Origin: Macrobrachium rosenbergii
Lineage: Eukaryota > Arthropoda > Malacostraca > Decapoda > Palaemonidae
Length of the DNA stretch: 64,000 nucleotides
Direction: 5' to 3'
NCBI RefSeq assembly: GCF_040412425.1
Contig: NC_089744.1
Coordinates: 38,790,099-38,854,098 of the forward strand
This document shows, one piece after another, positions 43,542 to 53,787 of this stretch; position 1 is the stretch's first letter, and each line of letters begins with the position of its first letter. The notes below the pieces were generated by a model that saw only the letters and a program-made list of their open reading frames with translations, searched no databases and was not told the DNA's origin. Both the position numbers and the translations under genes were made by a program.

Positions 43542-43801
43542 CCAGGTATTACGTGCACCAATTTTTGTAAACATTACAAGGGCCATTTCCCAAATTTCTA
43601 TACTATCTATCCAGCCCTCCCGCACACAGTCCCTAACAATAATCCAGTCCAGTGAAATCTTTTCTGGAGACAAATTCCGGTCCACGTCGAATGAATCAAA
43701 TTCCCGAAATTCCAACCAAGAGAAGATAACTGCCAAGGGAAGGATGGAGGGTAAGGAAAGAGGCGGGGGCCTGTTTCGCAAGACTAATTACCTGTGGTGG
43801 A

Positions 43802-43806
<5 letters not shown>

Positions 43807-43854
<48 letters not shown>
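43807..43854. repeat. (GA)24 microsatellite
   Basis: Third GA run of the cluster. Confidence 0.98.
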
Positions 43855-43856
<2 letters not shown>

Positions 43857-44124
43857 CTCATTAAGCTGATTGCCTCCAGCTGAGAGAATAACCTCTTCTC
43901 TTTCCTTCACCTCCTCCTCTCCTCAGCGCTCCCCACCCCCCAATCCCTATCCTTCCTTCAGACGCTCCTCCCAACGAGCTTTAGAAAAAAAAAACATTTT
44001 TCCTCGACTCAAAAGATGTTGTTAATGACAACGACGACCAGCCAGGGGCTCAAGTTGACGACGGGATTTAATTCAAGAAAAGAGATTTGGACATTTCTTT
44101 CAAGGTGGATAGCTACATCGGCGA

Positions 44125-44128
<4 letters not shown>

Positions 44129-44195
<67 letters not shown>
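44129..44195. repeat. (CT)33 microsatellite
   Basis: Pure CT run; with the GA run at 44336 it can form a long-range inverted pair. Confidence 0.98.
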
Positions 44196-44197
<2 letters not shown>

Positions 44198-44260
44198 ACA
44201 TAGGCAGACGATGGAATAACAAAGTAAAAAATATCACTAACATTCATGACTGTAAGTACA

Positions 44261-44291
44261 GTTGAAAAAGAGAAAACTCGAACAACTCTTC
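44261..44291. repeat. short dispersed repeat, copy 1
   Basis: GTTGAAAAAGAGAAAACTCG and AACAACTCTT match 44748-44778 with three to four differences. The two copies bracket the (GA)n and (AT)n cluster in between. Confidence 0.65.
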
Positions 44292-44332
44292 AACATACTA
44301 TCAATGAAAAACTATTTGCAACCGCCATACAT

Positions 44333-44335
<3 letters not shown>

Positions 44336-44404
<69 letters not shown>
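44336..44404. repeat. (GA)34 microsatellite
   Basis: Pure GA run. Confidence 0.98.
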
Positions 44405-44407
<3 letters not shown>

Positions 44408-44465
44408 TTACAACTATTATCATCTGCTTAAAAACACCAAAGGTCGTTCATGTAAAGCAAATCCA

Positions 44466-44713
<248 letters not shown>

Positions 44714-44747
44714 GCATTTCGTCGAACAAAAGCAGCACTGTGGAAAA

Positions 44748-44778
44748 GTTAAAAAAAGAGAAAACTTGAACAACTGTC
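44748..44778. repeat. short dispersed repeat, copy 2
   Basis: GTTAAAAAAAGAGAAAACTT and GAACAACTGTC. Direct partner of the copy at 44261. Confidence 0.65.
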
Positions 44779-46496
44779 AGAGCTGAAAAGTTCTGTTCCT
44801 TAATTGTACCTTGATCGGCACAAAATTCTTGGATCGCACAGGCTTATTATCAAAATTTAATGGATAGGTTGGCCCACTGGTTCATGAGTTCCCTTGGGGG
44901 AGTTTTCCACGCATCTCCATGTAAGGTTTAGTGTTTTATGCGATGCAGACAACGAATACATTGGATTAAAATGGCACCTGGCCTGTTCCAAAATATTTTG
45001 ATCCACAGATGTTCTAATTTTAACTGGGATCCCTTCATGAGTCATAAATGGATTGTTTCTTTGCCACTGGTCGACCTGCTAATCAACTGACAAGTGAAAA
45101 CGAATCTAAAGTTAGTAAAAAGCTTCGGTCCACCAGTTCTAAAACACCAATATAATTTTAGATTTGCCTTAAGACCCTGCTGTTGCCACCCTAGTTAAAA
45201 ATCAATTTCAGAATCGAAACACCACGAGAACACAATGTATTCAATTCTGGCCAACGGAAGGTATTTGGACAACAGTGGGTGAAAACGCAGTCAAATTTAG
45301 TCAATTCTTAATTCAGTTTTTAGATATCCTGTTATGTATACAGTGAGATTGTAGTATTTATTCAGGTCTTTTGTATGGATGAAAAACTACCTGATCGCCG
45401 ACATTACCTGGCATTATAATCATAAGCAAGGACAGGAACTTTACAGTTATACAGCATAAGACATCAAACTCTTAAAACAGAACTTACCGACAAATCACGG
45501 CAAAGCTGCTATTAAAACTTCCCTACATTGCTCTACTCCCAAAAGCAACAATCGCATAGGCCTATCCAGGGGCGGCTTATTTTCGCATCTTATCTTACGT
45601 TTATCTGAATCCCTTGGAAAAGCCCTCATATCCTGTCCACTCTAACACATCTTATCTAGACAATCTTATCAAGAGAGTCCTTTCAAACAAATCTTGGACC
45701 CAAGGGAGACTCTATTGAATAACAGCTGCCATACCTGAGGCCTAATTACACATAGCTTCTTAATGTGTTTGGAACACTTACAGTGAAGGAAAAGACATAA
45801 ATAAAACTGCTGTATTTCTGAAGGGCTCCTCCCTTCATACATACACACATATCCATATACATACACACATATCCATAAACATATTAACACATTCATTTCA
45901 ACATGAAGTTGTTTCCCCTAGCAGGGAGTGGCTCCCAGGAAAAGATGAGGCCTAAGTTAGTGTCACAATCACTGTAAAAATTCAAATAGAGGATGAGTCA
46001 CCTGTGCAAAAAACTTTCACATACGCCAGTGTTTATCGTGATGTGAAAAACACTTGATACCACTAATGAGGGTAAATGCTTCTATTCATTTGGATAGGCC
46101 AAAACATGGAAAAAAATAATGATTTATTAATTAACGTGTCCCGTCCCCTTGAGTTTTGGTAGAATCGTCTCTGGTACGATCCAAGGACTTTGGAACGCAA
46201 AGTAAAATGAATAAAATGGAAAAGGGAGCGACTAATGTCTACGATTTCACAAGTTCTTTGAAATAAGAAAAACTAGGATGTGTGTGTCAGGTCTCCAGGG
46301 AGAGAGAGAGAGAATCTGTTTCACTAAAAAATAGGAAAAAGACATCCATACATATATTCTGCCTATACCCCAGAAAAATACTCACCCACAGAAAGTGAAA
46401 ATTACAAAAAAGACCACGGCCGTCCAAGCTTTTACAAAAATAAAATGAGCATGTTGCAATACTGTTTTTATCTAATGTAATATTAAATAAACAATA

Positions 46497-46499
<3 letters not shown>

Positions 46500-46564
<65 letters not shown>

Positions 46565-46589
46565 GAGTATATATCAAATACATTCACAT

Positions 46590-46672
<83 letters not shown>
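46500..46672. repeat. two (AT)n tracts
   Basis: AT at 46500-46562 and 46598-46672, separated by CGAGTATATATCAAATACAT and short CA repeats. Confidence 0.97.
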
Positions 46673-46677
<5 letters not shown>

Positions 46678-46789
46678 CTGTGTGCTATGTGTTCATGTAC
46701 TGTCTAGATATTTTGTGATTTTCTATCAGCCATTTTCCAAAAAATAAAAAAAGATTCTGCCTAAAACAAAATACATAGTAACCGCAAAC

Positions 46790-46810
46790 TTTTTTTTTTT
46801 TTTTTTTTTC
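46790..46810. repeat. poly-T run
   Basis: About 20 T, possibly the poly-A tail of an unrecognised minus-strand retroposon; no body was identified. Confidence 0.9.
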
Positions 46811-47867
46811 AAAATAAACGTATCACCAACTTCCATTAAATGAAACCCCAGAAATATATAGCTGAACCGAAAAAGCACACGCGGAGTTTGTTACATGGTA
46901 TCTCGCTAAACCTGAAACCTATTTTTCGCCCTAAAACTGGGAAAAGTTCAAATCCATTTTCTGGGTGAACAACTCCATTCTCGTTTTAATCGGGCTTTTA
47001 TTACCTATTAGAGTGGATGGAGGGAAGGAAGGAAGGGGCCAAGTTTCGGCGTCATGTGACAAAAGATGCGGATGGCCTTATCTCTTAGGCCTAACACAAT
47101 GGCAGTTGAATATTAGCACTAATAGGCATTGTAGTTGATTCGAACAGTGACTGAAATCATTGCCAGCACCAACTGGTTGCCGTGGCATAAAAGCCGAGAC
47201 AATCAAATCAACGTGTAGTATGTTTTCGGGGTCTTAGTACGAAAGAAATAAGACTCCTTGACTTGCAGCATTGCAAGCCCAAGCTCGGCTGGGTTGCAAT
47301 ACTGTTTCCGGCTGAATGAATGAGATACAGTATTTCTATAAATCCATGTAGACTAACTACATAGTTTCCATCTGCATAAAATCAGAGAGAGCATTTGCGA
47401 TTCAGCAATCACATTCTTTAGAAGTGAAGATCATCAATGGCCATGCGATTCAAGTTAGTACAAGAGACGGGGTTAATGTGGCAGACCTTCACCGACAGCC
47501 TATCTTAACAGTCTGAAATTCCTCACTTTCTCATCATTTACATTCAAACTTCACTTTGTGGAACTGTCTTCCTCAATGCATGCTAACCATCACATACTGA
47601 GCCACTGTACGATTCTACTAGTTAATTTAACGATTCTTAAACAGGAACGAAATTCAAATTCGACCGAGCACATAAATCTCAACTCGAAAGTCAGGGATGG
47701 CGTCATGCTTACACTGAAAATTTCAAATAATGAGCGAATCTTCACACGAGAGATTCTCGATGAGATTACTACATATCCTTTATTGGCAGATTTTTTTTTG
47801 TTACTTATACAAGCGTTGCTTTTTAATATTCGCAAATATTAAGCCACAAATATCGCTTAAGATCCAG

Positions 47868-48012
47868 TTCATTATCCTGGGGGAATCAACTTACACCACA
47901 GGGAGCTATAATTGATAAATGCTTCTGCCGAGGTTCGATTCTTGGCCGGGGTAGAAGCACTTACCAATTATAATTCTCTCATAGTGTAAGTTACTCCCAA
48001 GGTATAATGAAT
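47868..48012. repeat. 145-bp foldback with B-box-like loop
   Basis: Arms 47868-47927 and 47953-48012 are reverse complements at about 85% by eye (TTCATTATCCTGGGGGAATC on the left; CTATAATTGATAAATGCTTC inward). The 25-base loop contains GAGGTTCGATTCTTGGC, a good B-box-like core, so a tRNA-derived piece may lie at the centre. No microsatellite touches this one. No ORF. Confidence 0.7.
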
Positions 48013-48169
48013 TTGATACTAAACGATATTGATGACTTAATTCTTATGAATATATATAAAGAGAAAAAATAGAACATTTAACCCCGTTTTATATAATGTG
48101 ACAATCTGTCTTACTTTGTGTTTCTCCTTCTTTCTATAAACACACATACAAACAAACACACACACACAC

Positions 48170-48200
48170 ATACATATATATATATACATACATACATATC

Positions 48201-48254
<54 letters not shown>

Positions 48255-48263
48255 CATATATAT

Positions 48264-48331
<68 letters not shown>
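48170..48331. repeat. (TA)n tracts bounded by ATCGGTAT
   Basis: TA runs at 48203-48250 and 48273-48330. ATCGGTAT occurs at both 48198 and 48330 as a direct repeat around them. Confidence 0.95.
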
Positions 48332-48335
<4 letters not shown>

Positions 48336-48669
48336 ATCTAATTCTTATGAAACAAAAACAGGCAAACTTTATACTACGTATTTCTGTACCAATACGAATA
48401 TGAAACATATCTGGGTGTGTGTTTGTGTGTTGTGTGTGTGTATGTGTATCCTCGTGGCTCTTTGGCAAGCACGACAACTCACAACATGAGGGACCAGTGA
48501 CCTGAAAAGTGAATTAAGTATCCAAGTGTTAGTCGACCGTTGTGACACGCAGTTAGGCGAAAGAGATATACAAATAAAAAAGATTAATCGTGAATATTCA
48601 TTACTTCAACAAAATGTATACGGAGTGCCTCGATGAGGTAATCCTCACCCCATCGACTTGATACTATTT

Positions 48670-49721
<1,052 letters not shown>

Positions 49722-49732
49722 CTCGTATATAT

Positions 49733-50031
49733 GGTAATCCTACAGTTTAGGGGTCCAAATTCACTACATTACGTCACGTCAAGAGCAGCACACAGATTTA
49801 TCAAACATTTGTTGAATCAGTGGAAAAAAATGAAAAAATTACCAGTTTATCTACTGTACTTACAGAAGAAGAAATTGTCGACAAAAAAAACAGCAAAGGA
49901 AATAAAGTTGTGAATCTCACACGAACAGTGTAGTGAGCCCGGAGTAGTAGTAGTACCAGTAGTAGGCGGGATTTGCCTTTGAAACGGCTCCCTTGCTAGT
50001 TTTATTCCTCCCTTGTGCGTGTTATTTACGT
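49733..50031 (+). repeat. left terminal inverted repeat of the Merlin-like element
   Basis: Starts GGTAATCCTACAG and pairs with the right end along its whole length. The best-conserved blocks are the outer 35 bases, the block at 49917-49945 (CACACGAACAGTGTAGTGA) and the block at 49985-50015 (GAAACGGCTCCCTTGC and onward). The middle is AT-rich and contains a copy of the subterminal motif seen again at 50770-50960. Confidence 0.85.
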
Positions 50032-50124
50032 TACAGATCCGCAAACAGAAGTCTATTAGTCATTAATTCCTCTTTATTTTCTTAATAGGGCTGCTGCACA
50101 GATCTATATCTATATCTTTATCTC

Positions 50125-50690
50125 ATGTCACAGCACAGATATTTTGTATCTTCCCCTTTTCGACTATTCCCTTCGTTAAATTCTAGTGTGCCTAGTCTAG
50201 CCCTTCTGATCAGCATTGGTTTTTCAATGTTACCATACCAGATTTCTTCTTTTATGTTTCTTTATATTTTCTATAAATTTTTAAGGTTGTCTTATCATTC
50301 ATTTTTCTCTGCCATGCTTTTCAGTCCCAGTTATTTATCATTTCTTTTAACTGCTTACCTTTAAGCGATTCAATTTTACATAAATCTATGTTTAATTCTT
50401 TCATGTATTGTTTTATTTGCAGAATCCAAGGGGGTTTCTTATTTTCATTTTGATCTATGGTTATCTCATATAGGAGCTATTTCCACCACTCTCAAGTGCA
50501 TGTTTCAGATAGAATAGTTTATTCTTCATATCCCTTGAGTGGCAGGAAGAGGCCCCTATTTTGGATCTTAAAGGACAACTTGCTCTATACCTTGGTGCCT
50601 TCAGTATCGTTCTGTACACTTGGCTTTCTACTTTTTGTAATTCATGTATGTCTTTTTTGTCTAGTTTCATGACTTCCATGGCATACATAT
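50125..50690 (-). pseudogene. non-LTR retrotransposon (LINE) reverse-transcriptase C-terminal remnant
   Basis: Read on the minus strand from about 50690, the frame gives MEVMKLDKKDIHELQKVE, then YRTILKAPRY and LRSKIGASSCHSRDMKNK. This resembles the region after the catalytic palm in jockey/RTE-like LINE polymerases (an E-V-x-x-L-xxxD-I-xx-LQ-xx-E pattern, then a short loop with APRY). After a stop and frameshift near 50455 it continues as PPWILQIKQYMKELNIDL, and after another shift as MLIRRARLGTLEFNEGNS and DTKYLCCDMR, a C-terminal stretch ending in a Cys pair. It ends close to a GATATA-like simple repeat at 50100-50125 that could be the 3' tail. No catalytic YxDD motif is present; only the 3' end survives. 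It lies inside the Merlin-like element, so it inserted later or was captured. Resemblance is from memory. Confidence 0.55.
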
Positions 50691-50769
50691 TTGTGGAGTG
50701 AGCGCTAAGGAACCAGGAACCAGGTAGGAACCTGGCACGGGCTCTTGCTCTTCAGCAGCCACTTTTTGA

Positions 50770-50965
50770 TAAATCTGTAAAATTAGCAGGTTATCTGCTT
50801 ACAGAACCAGAGATTTGTCAACTATTTATTGAATCATGGAAAAAAATGAAAAAAATGAGCTGTTTACCTGTTACAAAAGCAGAGATTTATCTATTTAATA
50901 ATTATGAAAAACAATGAAAAAATAAGCAGTGTGTCTGCTTACAGAAGCAGTATGGTCTACTAAAA
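50770..50965 (+). repeat. internal copies of the Merlin subterminal repeat
   Basis: Three imperfect tandem copies of about 65 bp carry the same order of motifs as the left TIR: AGATTTRTC, an AT-rich stretch ending GAATCATGGAAAA, AATGAAAAAA, then CTGCTTACAGAAGCAG. A further degraded copy is near 52095-52170. They may be spaced transposase-binding repeats or copies spread by internal duplication. Confidence 0.5.
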
Positions 50966-51011
50966 TGTCCACAAGTCAATTATGTTCTGTAGAACAGTCG
51001 GTTACAATCAT

Positions 51012-51986
51012 TCACAGCGGATAATTGTCAGTAATAATGGCCAAGACATGGCAGAACATGTCATCGCTTCGGAACTTGTTTCGATAGATGAATTCGTTTA
51101 TGTACGTTGGAAACATTCCCCTTGAAGTTCTGCACTGCCGACGTCCAAAGATTTTCAATGGTCTGCGTGTGAACACTTGAATCGTTAGGGTCCAAGAAAT
51201 TCTGTTCGTGTATCACGACTGAATGCATATAGGTTCCATTTGCTATTGTTGCACTGTTCGCATATGATGCTCAGCCATCTGATAATTTGAGACCTCGGCA
51301 ATATATGTTGTTGAATCACAGGATCTAGTTTTGTGGCTCTACAATCAGGAACTTCGAGTAGGAAGCACATTCCACTACCTATTTCAACTGACCCGAAGAC
51401 ACAGTGAGCCTCCCTCCACTGTCCCCAGTGGTACTTCCTTTGAGAGAATTTTGACTCATCTATTTCTACAACAATGAGCTGACCATTGGCGTCTATCCAC
51501 CAGCGCCCCGCCCCCCCCAACTTTATCCGGATTGTTGTTCATCCAAATTTCTCATTCTTCCTGCATGAAGTTACACCAGTCGGCAACGGCGTTATAACTT
51601 CCGATGTCGGTCTCGTGCTGCATAAGCATCTGAGGCATAATGTGACTCAAGCAATAAACGAGCAGTATTATCTGCCTCAGCGTGAGGTGGCTGTCGCTGA
51701 AGAATGAGGCATGTCTTATTGTCTTTTTTAATTTACACTCCCTGCATTTCCATATCTTACCGTCTGTTTTGTCGGCATCGATGGTCAGACGACAAGGCTC
51801 ACCGCAGGTCGGACACGTGAACGAGTTCGCAATTAATGCCAGTTCATCTAACCAACGCATAGATGTGTCGTTGTCAGGAATCTCAGGCAGCAGCAACGAC
51901 ATGTTGTACCTGTCATTTCGCTGATCCATTCGGACAATGGCATTCGGATCTACCATTGTTGTCGGTGCACGAGGTTTTCCTGCCAT
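51012..51986 (-). pseudogene. broken Merlin (ISXO2-like DDE) transposase
   Basis: The N-terminal part (51552-51986, 144 codons from ATG) has a zinc-ribbon pattern, CPTCG then CRECK about 25 residues later, followed by a helical segment (LTLRQIILLVYCL), as is usual ahead of an ISXO2 domain. A TGA replaces the next codon, then WMNNNPDKVGG continues in frame. A run of eight C on the plus strand (51511-51518) marks a frameshift. The frame resumes with VEIDESKFSQRKYHWGQW, the first catalytic Asp being at 51458-51460, and FLLEVPDCRA. Near 51280-51290 the frame shifts again; the second Asp (in SDG, 51277-51279) is followed by a TGA where a Trp is expected. HTQTIENLW (Glu at 51154-51156) follows about 41 codons on. 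After another shift near 51090 the C-terminus EFIYRNKFRSDDMFCHVL runs to the stop at 51012-51014. At least five lesions make it non-functional. The family is clear from motif order; which Glu or Asn is the third catalytic residue is my inference. Confidence 0.85.
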
Positions 51987-52225
51987 TTCAACGTTATTAA
52001 CTCATAGGCTAAACAGCAACAAGTCTCATGGGGAACGTAAATAAACAAAAATACGTCTTAGGGGATCCAGACCCATACGATTTTGAGATAATCGTAAATC
52101 TCTGCTTCTGTATGCAGATTAACTGCTCATTTTTTAGCAAATATACTTCTGTTTGCAGATCTGTCGAAAAAAAGAAACTGAAAATAGGAAAGAATTTATA
52201 AAGGATTTATGGTATTGCGGAGACA

Positions 52226-52519
52226 AAAAACTTAAATAAACACAAACAAGGGAGGAATAAAACTAGCAAGGGAGCCGTTTCAAAAGCAAATCCTGCCTAC
52301 TACTATACCACTATTACTCCGGGGTCACTACACTGTTCGTGTGAGGTGCAGAGCTTTACTAACCCCCTCCCCCCTTTTTTTACAATTTCTGCTTCTGTAA
52401 GTAGATAAACTGGTCATTTTTTCATTGTTTTCCACGATTCAATATATATTTGAGAAATTTCTGTGCTCATCTTGACTTTTCGTAATGCAGTGAATTTGGA
52501 CCCCTCAACTGTAGGATTA

Positions 52520-52521
<2 letters not shown>
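52226..52521 (-). repeat. right terminal inverted repeat of the Merlin-like element
   Basis: The reverse complement reads GGTAATCCTACAGTTGAGG at the outer end and follows the left TIR through the CACACGAACAGTGTAGTGA block and the GAAACGGCTCCCTTGC block. Differences are single-base changes and a G-rich insertion near 52365-52378. The outer boundary abuts (AT)n. Confidence 0.85.

Positions 52522-52609
<88 letters not shown>
52522..52609. repeat. (AT)43, right flank of Merlin element
   Basis: Pure AT from the transposon end to the SINE-tail palindrome. Confidence 0.98.
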
Positions 52610-52612
<3 letters not shown>

Positions 52613-52717
52613 CAAAAAAGAGCGAAGAACTTGAGAAGTTAATAGGGCTTAGTGGCTATCTAACTGTAGTAGCCACTAAGCCCTATTAACTTCTCAAATT
52701 CTTCGCGCTTTTTGGGC
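52610..52717. repeat. 108-bp palindrome made of family-3 SINE tails
   Basis: Arms 52610-52657 and 52671-52717 are near-perfect reverse complements with a 13-base loop. Each arm is the tail sequence of the family-3 element (CCAAAAAAGAGCGAAG, then GAGAAGTTAATAGGG). (AT)n ends exactly at the left edge. The structure is an inverted tail-to-tail dimer or a MITE-like derivative. Confidence 0.75.
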
Positions 52718-52914
52718 ATTGTGGCTATTACAATTACATATGTATCTGGTAAAAAGTGACCAGTAGATTCTAAATATATATTTCAGCCTAAAGAACAATA
52801 AAAATGATTGCCCATTTGGCTACGATGGTGAGGATGCGTCTATTCCAGTTCTAATAAACATATCTGAAAACGGCAGGTATATTTATGTATGAGAGGCAAT
52901 AGGCTTTTATCCTT

Positions 52915-53094
52915 CTCGTGGTCAGGTCGGCAACGTGAGCCCGTTGTGACTGTGGGACCCGGGTTCGTTTCCCGCTACCAGACATCATAATATCTTCATA
53001 TTTCTTGCACTTGGATCTTAAGGCTTTGTAGTGACATGCGTATCCAAAAAAGAGCGAAGAATTCGAGAAGTTAATAGGGCATAGTGGCTATCAC

Positions 53095-53095
<1 letters not shown>
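52915..53095 (+). mobile_element. tRNA-derived SINE-like element, family 3, plus strand
   Basis: Head GGTCAGGTCGGCAACGTGAG (A-box-like, near 52919-52930) and B-box-like GGGTTCGTTTCCC at 52961-52973. The tail contains TTGGATCTTAAGGCTTTGTA and CCAAAAAAGAGCGAAG, ends in AGTGGCTATCACAATT, and runs straight into (AT)n at 53098. It matches the minus-strand copy at 36190-36370. Confidence 0.6.

Positions 53096-53097
<2 letters not shown>

Positions 53098-53155
<58 letters not shown>
53098..53155. repeat. (AT)28 microsatellite
   Basis: Follows the family-3 SINE tail without a gap. Confidence 0.98.
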
Positions 53156-53158
<3 letters not shown>

Positions 53159-53217
53159 GTTATATACGCAGATAACCACAGTGCATAAATTTGTCACGTG
53201 CATTTCAGTGACTTGAT

Positions 53218-53331
<114 letters not shown>

Positions 53332-53411
53332 TATGCATAAGCAATGTATATATATATAGATATGCACTTATATATATACATATATGTATATGTATATATG
53401 CATGTACTTAT

Positions 53412-53485
53412 GTCTTCGTTGTCTAATGAAGAATGATACCATTGCACCAACAGAAAGGCCATAGTTCGATTTCCGGACGAGGACG
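53412..53485 (+). mobile_element. tRNA-Asp-like SINE head
   Basis: TTCGTTGTCTAATGAAGAAT is followed by AGTTCGATTTCCGGACGAGG (B-box-like core at 53463-53475). The order and spacing resemble a tRNA-Asp (TCCTCGTTAGTATAG head, GGTTCGATTCCCCGACG T-arm), but the anticodon arm does not pair properly. The following 120 bp (to about 53590) may be the SINE body, not seen elsewhere here. It is too diverged to be a functional tRNA. Confidence 0.4.
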
Positions 53486-53721
53486 GAGTGACTTTAGGAT
53501 GTTCCGTTAAATTCCGCTACAAGTCAGTTGATGGAAGCAGTGATTTATGCACCTAGTATTTAGTCAACTGTATTGGGCCGCAGTTTGAGAGGAAAAGGTG
53601 ATGGGCCTAACGTTTTTATTTATAATTTTTTATAGACATTAGCGCACGGTCCGGATGTGATTGATAATCTGAGCATATCAACGAATTTTCAGAATTATAA
53701 AAATATACAATATCAACCAAG

Positions 53722-53786
<65 letters not shown>
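53722..53786. repeat. (CT)32 microsatellite
   Basis: Pure CT run. Confidence 0.98.

Positions 53787-53787
<1 letters not shown>

Larger units (their letters stand above)
44779..47867. other. no gene seen apart from two microsatellites
   Basis: GGCATAAAAGCCGAG at 47183 is TATA-like, without a supporting exon. A frame at 44857-45045 on the minus strand is too short to judge. Confidence 0.45.
49733..52521 (-). mobile_element. Merlin-like DNA transposon, degenerate, long TIRs
   Basis: A complete but inactive cut-and-paste DNA transposon of about 2.8 kb. It is bounded by GGTAATCC at the left and its reverse complement GGATTACC at the right. The two ends match as inverted repeats for about 300 bp (49733-50031 and 52226-52521) with scattered mismatches and small indels. 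Inside, on the minus strand, lies a broken transposase of the ISXO2/IS1595 type, the domain that defines the Merlin (IS1016-related) superfamily. Both flanks are (AT)n microsatellite. The 8 bases before the left end (GTATATAT) and after the right end (ATATATAT) fit an 8-bp target duplication with one change, but in an AT tract this is weak evidence. A LINE fragment sits between the left TIR and the transposase. Family assignment rests on transposase motifs; the TIRs were found by eye. Confidence 0.8.

Noticed and set aside
43781..43812. Minus-strand CACAG|GTAATT after a CT run as a recursive splice site
   Set aside because: The donor lacks G at +5 and the pyrimidine run is the GA microsatellite read backwards.
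47183..47220. TATA-box promoter (CATAAAAG)
   Set aside because: No supporting initiator or downstream coding sequence.
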